Below, piece by piece: positions 42,365 to 50,663 of a DNA stretch of 64,000 nucleotides; position 1 is the first letter of the stretch; each line of letters starts with the position of its first letter. A program made the translations under genes and the position numbers. The DNA is taken from assembly GCF_001612785.1 (NCBI RefSeq), contig NZ_BDBC01000043.1:23392-87391 (forward strand), written 5' to 3'. Source of the DNA: Nocardia beijingensis NBRC 16342. Its GTDB lineage: Bacteria > Actinomycetota > Actinomycetes > Mycobacteriales > Mycobacteriaceae. The notes under the pieces are model-generated. The model was not told the DNA's origin. It made no database searches and saw only the letters and a list, made by a program, of their open reading frames with translations.

Positions 42365-44099
42365 GTGGTCGAGTGGCCTGCTGGTTGTGCTGCGGGCCGA
42401 CGATTCCGGGAGGCCGCAGGCGTGGTCGACGAGAGCAGGCGTGTGCTGCGGCAAGCTGCTGCGGATCGGTTGGCCCGGCTCGATTCTGCGGGCGTGCTGT
42501 CCAGTAACCATGTGCGGCTGGCGGCGGAGACCGTGGGAGTGGCCGAGCGCACGGTGTGGCGGTGGGTATCTGCTCGGCGGGCGAAGACAACTCCTACGCA
42601 GCGGGACCGGTTTCGGATCGATGATCGGCTGCGGGTGCGTCTGGCGTATTGGCGCGGAAATGCCGCGGCGTTGCATCGTGAACTGGTCGCCGAGGCAACT
42701 GGTGGAGGCCCGCGGGCGCCGGATCTTCGTACGGTGCAGCGGGCGATCCGGCGTGATCTGGCTCCGGGAGAAGTGGCCGGGCTGCGGGAGGGCGAACAGG
42801 CGCGCCGGCGGTTCGATGTGTTCTTGAAGCGGCCCCGTCGTTCCGGAACGCGGTGTGGGAGGCCGATCACGTCGAGGCCGCAGTGCAGGTCGAGATCGAC
42901 GGCCGGTTGGTGAAGCCGTGGGTGACCTGGTTCGTCGACGCGGCCCACGATGTGATCCTCGGTGTCGCGGTGACACCGCAGGTCCCGAGCCGGGAAAGCA
43001 TCCTGGCCGCGCTACGGGCGGCGATCTCTCGGCGGGAACCGTACGGCCCGGCGGGTGGCCTGCCTGCGATGGTGCGTGTGGACCGGGCAAGGATTTCTTG
43101 TCGCGGACAGTGGCCGAGGCGATGGGCGCGTTCGCAGTGGCTGTGGATGATCTGCCTGCCTACACGCCGCATTTGAAGGGCAGCGTGGAGACGGTCAACG
43201 GTGCGGTCGACCGGATGCTCTTCGCTGGCTTGCCGCGCTACATGCATCGCCAGACCGAGGCCAGCGGGGCACTGGTGGACCCGGATCAGCCCGCGTTGAC
43301 CTTCGCGGCGTTCGTCGCCGAGGTGCTGGCGTGGGTGAGGTGGTGGAACAGCGAGCACGTCATCGAGGAGCTGGACGACCGCACTCCGTTGGCGGCATGG
43401 CTTGCCGATCCGACCCCGATCGACGAGGTCGATGAGGACAGGCTGTGGATGTTCACCCTCGAAGATGACCGCCGCCGGCGCAAGATCACGACCAAGGGCA
43501 TCGGGTTCGGCCGCGGCCGCTACTACGTCGCGGAGTGGATGGTCGGACGGGTCGGCGCGGCGGTGCGGCTGCGGTATATGCCGCACCACGATCACGAGGT
43601 GGAGGTGTTCGACGCGGACACCGGCGCCCATCTGGGGCGTGCGGAACTCGCTGATCAGGTGTCGGAAGCGACGAAGGCCGCCGTGCGCCGCACTCGGGCC
43701 CGCAAGGCCGCGCGGCTGCGCTCGGATCTGTCGAAAGCCGAACGCGCGCGCCGCACGCGGTATGCCGCCTCGACGACGCCGGTCCCGGCCCAGCGGCTGG
43801 ATGCGATGACAGCGGCGGAAGCGGGCCGGGAGCGGGTTGAGGCGCAGGATGTGGACCTGGCGCGGTGGGCGCGGCCGGATCTGATCGCGTTGCCGCCGCC
43901 GGCGCCGGGCTGGGTGCTGCCGATCCGATCCGATGACGATCCCCAGCCCCTCGAATCCCGGCACGAACGTTGCTGGCGCGTCCGATCATTTCCTCGGCCT
44001 TGTCGGCGCGCATATCGTGGCCACCGATGCGCTGCTGCTGATGAAGGACAACCTCGCCGATGTGATCGAGGCCAAGGCCATGATGTGCGTCCACGGTGA
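42365..44099 (+). pseudogene. TnsB/TniA-type DDE transposase, frameshifted
   Basis: An rve-family transposase read in three successive frames. Frame one gives the helix-turn-helix N-terminus (LAAETVGVAERTVWRWVSAR); at about 42845 it shifts to WEADHVEAAVQVEIDG with the first catalytic Asp (42865-42867); at about 43084 it shifts again to GKDFLSRTVAEAMGAF. The second Asp is at 43081-43083 and the Glu is in KGSVETVNG (43188-43190). Restoring one G at each point (CCGG to CCGGG, ACCGGG to ACCGGGG) rejoins the protein. The last frame runs to 44099, but the Arg-rich tail after about 43930 is out-of-phase tnsC sequence. A further single-base lesion would restore a TGA at 43934-43936 with the usual ATGA overlap. 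So either a dead transposase or sequencing errors in G runs. Confidence 0.75.
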
Positions 44100-44721
44100 T
44101 GCCGGGGTCGGTAAGACATTATCGGTCAACGCCACATTGCGTGAGCTGGCGCCGGACACGGTGTGCCGGGTGCAGTTCCGGGCCCGGCCGACACCGCGCG
44201 ATATCCGGCACACGCTGTTCGATGCGCTCGCGATCGGTGGTGCGCCGCCGCGCAAGCCGATCGAGTTCGACCGAGTCCTCAAGGACGTGCTCTCGGAGCG
44301 GTTCCGGGTGCTGGTGTGTGATGAGGCGCAGTGGATGTCGCGGGAGTGCTTCGAATACTGGCGCCACCTCTGGGATGACCAGCGCACCGATATCGCGATC
44401 GTGTTCGTCGGCGGCGGAGACTGCTACCAGGTGCTGCGCCGCGAGCCGATGCTTTCCTCGCGGGTATATGTGTGGCAGGAGTTCCGGCGGATGACCCCTG
44501 AGCAGGTACTGAGCGTGATCCCGGCGTTCCACCCGGTGTGGGAGAACACCGAAGCGGAGATCATCGCTTTTGCCGACGCGCACGCCGGGCACGGCAACTT
44601 CCGAGCCTGGGCCAAGATCACCTCCCACACCGTGCGCGCCCTGGACCGCATGCACCGCGACCAAGTGGACCAGGAGGTGATGGGCTGGGTGTTCTCCAAA
44701 CTGTCGGGCCTGTCGGGATGA
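43933..44721 (+). CDS. TnsC/TniB-like AAA+ transposition ATPase
   Basis: A 262-residue AAA+ ATPase. Walker A GDAGVGKT at residues 55-62, Walker B VLVCDEAQWMS near 133-143, sensor-1 region IAIVFVGGGD near 156. In Tn7 and Tn5053 elements such proteins load on target DNA and recruit the transposase. ATG 43933 lies inside a TGATG-like context; the following gene starts within its stop (ATGA overlap). The gene is intact although the transposase before it is not, which argues that loss of the transposase is recent or an artefact. Confidence 0.82.
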   Translation: MTIPSPSNPGTNVAGASDHFLGLVGAHIVATDALLLMKDNLADVIEAKAMMCVHGDAGVGKTLSVNATLRELAPDTVCRVQFRARPTPRDIRHTLFDALAIGGAPPRKPIEFDRVLKDVLSERFRVLVCDEAQWMSRECFEYWRHLWDDQRTDIAIVFVGGGDCYQVLRREPMLSSRVYVWQEFRRMTPEQVLSVIPAFHPVWENTEAEIIAFADAHAGHGNFRAWAKITSHTVRALDRMHRDQVDQEVMGWVFSKLSGLSG

Positions 44722-46292
44722 ATCAGCACCGCTGGCAGGCCCGCCTCGTCGAGGAGGTCGCGGCCGAAACCGGCGGGCACCCTGTGATCACCATCGTGCG
44801 CGATGCCGGTGACGACGCCGCAGTCACCCATGCTCTGCTGGCCGCGCACGACCCGGCCGGTGGGGTTCTCACCGTGCATCCGACACCGACCACCGTTTCC
44901 GGGCTCGCGCTAGCCGCCGATACCCTGGCCGCGCTGGGTTGCGCGCCGACCCGGACGGTCGCCGAGAAGGTGGCTGCGCTGGAGCCGGCGTCACGGGCGG
45001 TCCTGGCCTGGATATACGCTCACCGCATCCGGCACCTGGTGGTGTTGCGTGCCCACACTCTCACTGCGGATCAGCTCGCCTGGCTGCTGCGGCTGCGCCG
45101 CACCGCCAGCCTGCATCTGGTCCTGACCTGGCACACTCGGCACCCCATCCGGTGGGGTGCGGTCGAACTGAGTACGCTGCCCCACCAGCTGGTCGAGGCA
45201 TCAAGCCCGGTGCTGGACGAGATCATCCTCGCGCGAACCCAGGCGACTGTTCCGGGCCCGGCGCCAGGCACTGTGGACTTGCCGCAGGTACCCGACACAG
45301 ACGTCGCCGCATTCCTCACCGACGCGAAATCCGCACTGGCAGATAGGGAGTTCACCCGAGTCGAAACCGTCTACACGCAGGCAATCCAGAGCACGTGTGC
45401 GTGGCTTGCCGGGCACACCGGCCGCCCCTGCGCCCTCGCTCACGCAGGAGGTGGTGACGGGGTGTGGCTCGGCGCCGAGGACGCTGCCTTCGCCGAGCGG
45501 ATGCTCGAAGTTCTGCACAACCGGCATACCCGTGTGCGCAAGCTCTACGAGCAGCGCCCCGAGGCCGGAATCGCGAACTGGCACGAAACCCTGGGCCTGT
45601 ACCGGATACTTGCTGCGGCCGTCGCCGACAGCCCCGGCCCCTACACGACCGTCACCCGGCTGCGCGGTGTGCAGGCCGGGTTCGCGCTGCACGGCATACG
45701 CCTGGAATTGCCGCCGAATCTGGCCTACTCGGTCGGGCCCGGGCTGACGACCACCGTGGTGGATCAGCAGCTCGTCGATCGTATCCGCGCCCGCACCGCC
45801 GGCCCAGCTCATGCCGCCGCGGTGGCGGTGCAGTTGTTTACCGGCGCGACGGTCAAAGAGCTCAAGGCGCTGCCGTGTGTCGCGTTCGCGATTAACGCCC
45901 TGATCTACACCAGTCCGGTCGACCCGGCAGACCCCGCCCAGCTGTGCGTGTGGCCGGTGCCGCCGGCGGCGCGGCCGCTGTTGGAGGCAGCGTTGCTGTT
46001 CCAGGCGACCCGGCCCGAGCCCAGCGGGCAGTTGCTCACTGGGGCGGTCGGGGCTCTCGGTCAGGTCCTGCAGGACACGTTCACCGTGACCGGGCTGACC
46101 ATCCCGGCGCGGCATCCCTGGCACTACGGCTGGCTCCCGCAGACCGCGATGCTGTGGACAGGTCGCCCGCGGCCGCTGCCGCGGAAACGCAGACCACCAC
46201 AGTTCCGCCGCAATCAGCCGACGTTCCAGCGCTTGCCGCGGCCGCCGGAGCCGGTAGAGATCGAGGAGCGTGTGTACTTCCCACGGGGATAG
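44718..46292 (+). CDS. Third transposon protein, degenerate AAA+-like with unknown C-terminal domain
   Basis: A 524-residue protein in the place where Tn5053-type elements encode TniQ, but without TniQ zinc-binding Cys clusters. Residues about 20-150 follow the TnsC layout: HPVITIVRDAGDDAAVTHAL where a P-loop would be, and HLVVLRAHTLTADQLAWLLR followed by LHLVLTWHT where Walker B and sensor 1 would be, with the catalytic residues gone. The C-terminal half includes VAVQLFTGATVKELKALPCV (about 380-399), faintly like the start of a tyrosine-recombinase catalytic domain, and ends in a basic Pro/Arg tail. Coupled to tnsC by an ATGA overlap, so it is probably a target-choice or adaptor subunit. No family recognised. 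Confidence 0.65.
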   Translation: MNQHRWQARLVEEVAAETGGHPVITIVRDAGDDAAVTHALLAAHDPAGGVLTVHPTPTTVSGLALAADTLAALGCAPTRTVAEKVAALEPASRAVLAWIYAHRIRHLVVLRAHTLTADQLAWLLRLRRTASLHLVLTWHTRHPIRWGAVELSTLPHQLVEASSPVLDEIILARTQATVPGPAPGTVDLPQVPDTDVAAFLTDAKSALADREFTRVETVYTQAIQSTCAWLAGHTGRPCALAHAGGGDGVWLGAEDAAFAERMLEVLHNRHTRVRKLYEQRPEAGIANWHETLGLYRILAAAVADSPGPYTTVTRLRGVQAGFALHGIRLELPPNLAYSVGPGLTTTVVDQQLVDRIRARTAGPAHAAAVAVQLFTGATVKELKALPCVAFAINALIYTSPVDPADPAQLCVWPVPPAARPLLEAALLFQATRPEPSGQLLTGAVGALGQVLQDTFTVTGLTIPARHPWHYGWLPQTAMLWTGRPRPLPRKRRPPQFRRNQPTFQRLPRPPEPVEIEERVYFPRG

Positions 46293-46454
46293 CGCGGGTG
46301 GGTCGAAAACGAACGTTTGAGTCCCACACCCGGTCCAGCACACCGGGCGGGCGAACTACCAGGCCGGCGAACCTGCGGGATGGGCCAGAACCCGTGTGCG
46401 GTATCTAGGAGACGAAACCCGCGCCTGTCACCCCTTTGTGGGACATTTCCGGGC

Positions 46455-46833
46455 ATGGCGCGGTTTGGATACGCCCGGGTCTCCACCCGCGGGCAGAAAG
46501 ACGACTCTCAGATCGATGCGCTCACCGAGGCGGGGTGCGAACGGATCTGGATCGACAAGGCCTCCGGCAAACTCGCCCGCCGCCCGGAGTGGAACAAATG
46601 CTTTGAACACCTACGCCGCGGTGACGAACTGGTCATCACCCGGCTCTCGCCCGTTCCGGTCGGTGCGGCACATGACCGAACTCGCCGCCGCGCTCGACGA
46701 ACGCGGCATCGACCTCATCGTGCTCAAACAGGGCATCGACACCACCACCCCGGCCGGGCGGTTCCTGTTCCACGTTCTGAATACAGTTCCTGGTGTACTG
46801 ACTGCGCGTAACTCAAATAACAGAAATATCTGA
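46455..46833 (+). pseudogene. Serine resolvase (TniR-like), frameshifted and truncated
   Basis: Begins MARFGYARVSTRGQKDDSQI with the nucleophile Ser in ARVST, followed by SGKLARRPEWNKCFEHLRRG and DELVITRLS. At about 46650 the frame changes (+1, equivalent to two missing bases where GRLGRSVRHM is expected) and continues as RSVRHMTELAAALDERGIDL to FLFHVL. After that the match to resolvases stops, so the second half of the catalytic domain and the DNA-binding helix-turn-helix are missing. A hairpin TGTC...GGACA at 46427-46446 in front may be a remnant of its res/operator site. Not expected to be active. Confidence 0.7.
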
Positions 46834-46865
46834 CATTTCAGCTATCTGTGTGTATAGTTCGTCGT
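46807..46865 (+). promoter_or_regulatory. AT-rich promoter/operator of the cargo MarR gene
   Basis: An A+T-rich stretch with -10 TATAGT at 46853-46858, 7 nt before ATG 46866 (leaderless). Dyads CAGA-AATA-TCTG and CTGA-CATT-TCAG lie just upstream at about 46821-46842 and could be MarR operators. CTGACATT also recalls the transposon end motif, but only 8 bp match. Confidence 0.5.
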
Positions 46866-47360
46866 ATGACCTCAGACGATCTGGAACGGGGCTTTGCCGA
46901 CGCGGTCGGCCGGCACTTCGCGCGTCAGAACGGACTGCCGCCGGTCACCGGCCGGGTAGTCGGGTGGTTGCTGGTCTGCGATCCGCCGCAGCAAACCATC
47001 GCCGAGGTCGGTCAGGGGCTACACGCCAGCCGCAGTGCCATCGCCGGTGCCGTCGCGCAACTCGAGGGCTGGTCGTGGATTCAGCGCACCCGGGCAGCCG
47101 GGGAACGAGTCGACCGAGTAGAGCTCGCCCCGGCAATCTGGGTGCGGCTGCTGGACAAAACCGAGGAGTACACCTCCCTGCACGCGCTCGCGCAGCGCGG
47201 ACTCGAACTCCTCGAAGATGCACCGGACACTCGACGGTCTCGCCTGAGCGAGGCCGCGGCCTTTGCCGATTTCCTTGCCGAGCGGATGCCTGCCATCGCC
47301 GCCGAATGGCGCGCTCGCCGTGCCGAACTCGAACATCAGGCGGATAGGCCGACGACGTAG
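46866..47360 (+). CDS. MarR/GbsR-like transcriptional regulator (transposon cargo)
   Basis: A 164-residue winged-helix regulator: GRVVGWLLVCDPPQQTIAEV then LHASRSAIAGAVAQLEGWSWIQRT (about residues 30-75) is the DNA-binding region, followed by a wing and a long helical C-terminus (LRLLDKTEEYTS to EHQAD). Such proteins often repress a linked exporter or hydrolase, here the genes at 47490-52100. A strong -10 (TATAGT) sits 7 nt before the ATG. First gene of the cargo after the broken resolvase. Confidence 0.75.
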   Translation: MTSDDLERGFADAVGRHFARQNGLPPVTGRVVGWLLVCDPPQQTIAEVGQGLHASRSAIAGAVAQLEGWSWIQRTRAAGERVDRVELAPAIWVRLLDKTEEYTSLHALAQRGLELLEDAPDTRRSRLSEAAAFADFLAERMPAIAAEWRARRAELEHQADRPTT

Positions 47361-47489
47361 GAACGGCCGGGTCCAGGCCACTCATATCTTCATTGCTTCC
47401 AACGTGCCCGTACGACGGGTGCGCGATCACACCTGCCCGGAAGCGGTCGCCTGCCGCTCCGATCATTCACCGAATCGAGGATCGATCCC

Positions 47490-48854
47490 ATGAGTTTTCC
47501 CACCGAGTTCTGGCAGCGTCGGCTCGACGAACTGCGCGCCGAATATCACGTGCCTGGAGCAGCTCTGGCGGTGGTGGCCGACGGCACCCTGCACGAACTG
47601 GCCAGCGGAGTGCTGAACACGGCGACCGGTGTCGAGGTCACGCCGGATTCGGTTTTTCTTTCCGGTTCGACGGCGAAGATCTACACGGCGGTTCTGATCA
47701 TGCGGCTGGTCGATGCCGGAAAACTGGATCTCGACGCCCCTGTAGTGGACGTGCTACCCGAATTCGCCACCCCTGATCCGGAAACGACTCGGCAGATCAC
47801 CGTCCGCCACTTGCTCAGCCATACCGGTGGCGTCACCAACGATTTCAACTACGATTCGGGTCGCGGTGACGATTGTCTCGCCCGATATGTCGAGGCCGCC
47901 CGCAGCGTGCCGCTCGACTGCAAGCCCGGCACCTCCTATTCCTACGGAAGCCTCGGCTACGTCGTGCTCGGGCGCATCGTCGAAATACTGACCGGGACCA
48001 CCTGGGACCAGGCTCTCGACGAGATGATCTTCCAACCGCTCGGGCTCGGGCACTCCATGACCCTGCCGGAACAAGCACTGCGCTTCCGAGCCGCCATGGG
48101 CCATACCACCGGCAGTAATCCCGAACCGGCGCCGAGGTGGGACATGATGCCGCGCTCCGCGGGCCCCTACGGCCGCGTCATCACCTCTGCGGGAGATGTC
48201 GCCAGGCTGGCGACCATGCTCCTCGACGGTGGTGTCGCATCCGACGGCGTCCGCCTACTGTCGGAGGAAGCAGTGGCCGCCATGCAACGGCCACAGGTCA
48301 CGAGCCCGGATAAATGGACGATGTCCGCCGACAGTTGGGGCCTGGGGCCCGCTCTCTACAATTGGGACGGCGTCACCGGTTTCGGCCACGACGGAAGTGC
48401 CATCACCCAGCACTCCTACTTGCGGGTCGTCCCGAGCGCCGGCGTGGTGGTCGTACTGTTGTGCAACGGTGGCGAATTCGGCAAGTTGTACGCCGACTTG
48501 GTGGGCGAACTCCTGGCCGAAACCGCCGGGGTGCGGATACCGCCGCCGTTTGCGCCTCCCGCGAGCCCGCCTGCGGTGGATATGACGGCTCTGGTGGGTA
48601 TATACCGCCGTGGTGGCGTCGAGATCACCATCAGCGAACGGGACGGCCACGCGCGGATCCGTTACGAGTTCATCGATGGCATGAAGCATTTCTCGCCACC
48701 CATCGAAACAGATCTGACCGCAGTGTCTCCGTCGGTTTTCGCCGCTACGGGCGGCCCTTCCGGCGAGGATTACACCCCTGTCGTCTTCGGGTCGCTGGCC
48801 GAGGGCACCCCGTGTGTCTATGTCAGCATGCGCGCCACTCCCAAGGTCGGCTGA
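47490..48854 (+). CDS. Serine hydrolase, beta-lactamase/esterase family (transposon cargo)
   Basis: A 454-residue penicillin-recognising-fold enzyme without a signal peptide, so cytoplasmic. The Ser-x-x-Lys motif is GSTAKIY (about residues 53-59), the Tyr motif is SYSYGSLGY (YGS in place of the usual YxN, about 150-158) and the third is GFGHDGSA (about 293-300). The C-terminal 90 residues (LVGIYRRGGVEITISERDGH) form a lipocalin-like tail as in DUF3471 esterases. With an MFS exporter and MarR gene in the same unit it may inactivate a small molecule, but class C beta-lactamase activity is unlikely without export. Confidence 0.8.
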   Translation: MSFPTEFWQRRLDELRAEYHVPGAALAVVADGTLHELASGVLNTATGVEVTPDSVFLSGSTAKIYTAVLIMRLVDAGKLDLDAPVVDVLPEFATPDPETTRQITVRHLLSHTGGVTNDFNYDSGRGDDCLARYVEAARSVPLDCKPGTSYSYGSLGYVVLGRIVEILTGTTWDQALDEMIFQPLGLGHSMTLPEQALRFRAAMGHTTGSNPEPAPRWDMMPRSAGPYGRVITSAGDVARLATMLLDGGVASDGVRLLSEEAVAAMQRPQVTSPDKWTMSADSWGLGPALYNWDGVTGFGHDGSAITQHSYLRVVPSAGVVVVLLCNGGEFGKLYADLVGELLAETAGVRIPPPFAPPASPPAVDMTALVGIYRRGGVEITISERDGHARIRYEFIDGMKHFSPPIETDLTAVSPSVFAATGGPSGEDYTPVVFGSLAEGTPCVYVSMRATPKVG

Positions 48855-48860
48855 TCGCCG

Positions 48861-49565
48861 ATGAGAATCAACAAGGTAGCCGTGATCGCGGCAGGTGTAG
48901 CGACAGTGCTGGGTGCCACAGCCGCCGGCGCCGCTGCCGGCCCGAATCCCGCTGACGGACCGAGCTTCCGCGCCGTAACAGCCGGGGACTCGGCTGTCAT
49001 CACCGTGGAGAGCGCCTCATTGGTTCAGCAGGGCAATGTCCTCGAGGTGAGATCAGAAGACGGTACGGTGCTCGCCGGAACCGAGTTGTCCTTCCGCCTG
49101 GATGACTTCGTACTTCCCATCACCGCAGAGATCCACGGCCGTACCGCCACACTCACCCCGCGCTTGGACCCGCGGCAGGCTGTCTATCAGCCGAGAGCCC
49201 TGCCGGTCGCACACCCGATTTCCTCGCCCAGTGCCGACGAACGCGAACAGGCCGCCTGGGGCCGGCTGACCAGTTCCCTCGGGATGGGCGCCATGCTCGG
49301 TGCCATGGTCGGGACGATCGGTGGCGCGGCCGCGGGTTGCCTGTTCGGTGGTCTGGCCGGCGCGACCATCGCTGCGGCCACTATCGTCGGAATGTTCGGG
49401 CCCTTCCTGCCCGCCGCGGCACTGGGCTGCCTGGGCGGGATCGCTGCGATGGGCCCGCTGGGCGCGGTGGCCGGCCAGTTGTTCGTCACCGCACCCATCG
49501 CGGTAGCTGCGGCGATCCAGTACTTCATCACGATCAACGAGCCACTCGGCTCACCCGCGACGTGA
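48861..49565 (+). CDS. Secreted protein with Gly/Ala-rich membrane region (transposon cargo)
   Basis: A 234-residue protein: signal peptide (MRINKVAVIAAGVATVLGAT then AAGAAAG), a beta-rich extracytoplasmic part (about 30-115: AVITVESASLVQQGNVLEVR, then SFRLDDFVLPITAEIHGR), and two long Gly/Ala-rich hydrophobic segments (about 140-215). The layout is like DUF8020-type proteins of Nocardia, whose role is not known. It begins 6 bp after the hydrolase gene and its stop overlaps the next start (GTGA), so the three are cotranscribed. Confidence 0.65.
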   Translation: MRINKVAVIAAGVATVLGATAAGAAAGPNPADGPSFRAVTAGDSAVITVESASLVQQGNVLEVRSEDGTVLAGTELSFRLDDFVLPITAEIHGRTATLTPRLDPRQAVYQPRALPVAHPISSPSADEREQAAWGRLTSSLGMGAMLGAMVGTIGGAAAGCLFGGLAGATIAAATIVGMFGPFLPAAALGCLGGIAAMGPLGAVAGQLFVTAPIAVAAAIQYFITINEPLGSPAT

Positions 49566-50563
49566 GCGCGCCGGCCATGCGACTCAGGACTGCTCTCGCC
49601 ATCTGGCGTAATTGGCACCGCCCACTGGTCCTGAGTTCGATCATGCTGACGGGGCTCATGATCTTGTCGGGGATCGGCATGATCGTCGACGATCGCGTAC
49701 TGCTCGGTGAATCGATCTGGACGAAGCCGCTGAAATTCAGCGTCGCTTTCGGGCTCTACACCGTGACCCTGGCATGGCTGCTGACGAAACTGGACAAGGC
49801 GGCGCGGGTGGGCTGGTGGATGGGGTCGGTATTCGCGCTCTTCGCGGCAATCGAGGTCGGACTCATCGCGATCATCGCCGGACGTGGCTCTTTCAGTCAT
49901 TTCAACATCGGTGATCCCGATCCGCTGAACCGAACGCTCGTATCGATCTTTCAGAACGGCGTGCCGGCGATCTTCTTCTCGAATCTGGCCATCGCGATCA
50001 TCGTGCTGATACAGCGCACCTGCGACCAAGCACTGTCCAGGGCGATGCGCCTGGGAATCGTGATATCCACCATCGGCACCACGATCCCGCTGTGGCTGGG
50101 CATCGGTGTCGACGCCCCCGAACGCACAGTCCACAACGCCGCGGGCGCGGAAGTCCGGCTACTCGGCGGACACGGTATCGGCGACCCCGACGGCACCGGG
50201 ATGCCGTTCACGAACTGGAGCACCACCGGAGGTGATCTCCGAGTACCCCATTTCATCGGCATGCACGGCATCCACGCGCTGCTGCTGACGGCCGCTCTCC
50301 TCGCTGCGCTCGCTGTTCGTTACCGGTGGATGCACACGAGCACACGTGCACTCCTGGTGACAATCGCCGCGTTCGGCTACGCCGGACTGCTGGCCGCAAC
50401 CGCCTGGCAAGCCCGCCGGGGACAGTCCCTGATCAACCCCGATGCCCTGACCCTCGGGGTGTTCGCCGTGCCGGCACTGATCACGATCATCGCGACCGTG
50501 CTTGTGATCCGCGCCGCGAAACGTCGACCCGTCGCACTGGAGGTGTCCCGAATCCGGCCCTGA
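49562..50563 (+). CDS. Polytopic membrane protein of unknown function (transposon cargo)
   Basis: A 333-residue integral membrane protein with about seven or eight hydrophobic helices: VLSSIMLTGLMILSGIGMIV, FSVAFGLYTVTLAWLL, WWMGSVFALFAAIEVGLIAI, AIFFSNLAIAIIVLIQ and more. A soluble loop around residues 190-225 contains HGIGDPDGTGMPF and a GMHGIHALL helix follows. GTG 49562 gives a 4-bp GTGA overlap with the previous gene; ATG 49577 is an alternative. No family motif was recognised. Coupled to the secreted protein upstream and about 100 bp before the exporter. Confidence 0.7.
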   Translation: MSAPAMRLRTALAIWRNWHRPLVLSSIMLTGLMILSGIGMIVDDRVLLGESIWTKPLKFSVAFGLYTVTLAWLLTKLDKAARVGWWMGSVFALFAAIEVGLIAIIAGRGSFSHFNIGDPDPLNRTLVSIFQNGVPAIFFSNLAIAIIVLIQRTCDQALSRAMRLGIVISTIGTTIPLWLGIGVDAPERTVHNAAGAEVRLLGGHGIGDPDGTGMPFTNWSTTGGDLRVPHFIGMHGIHALLLTAALLAALAVRYRWMHTSTRALLVTIAAFGYAGLLAATAWQARRGQSLINPDALTLGVFAVPALITIIATVLVIRAAKRRPVALEVSRIRP

Positions 50564-50663
50564 GCGGCTGCCACCGGTTCCCAGTGCGCGACTTCTACCG
50601 CGAGGCGTCGGCGCCTCGCGTTCCACTTCGGATATTCGAACCGCATTCGATGGAGATCTGTTG

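Noticed and set aside
42830..43090. Programmed ribosomal frameshifting in the transposase
   Set aside because: No slippery heptamer or A-run at either shift point; two separate shifts in the same direction fit missing G bases better.
47490..48854. Calling the cargo hydrolase a class C beta-lactamase
   Set aside because: No signal peptide, YGS instead of YxN and a DUF3471-like tail point to an esterase-type member.
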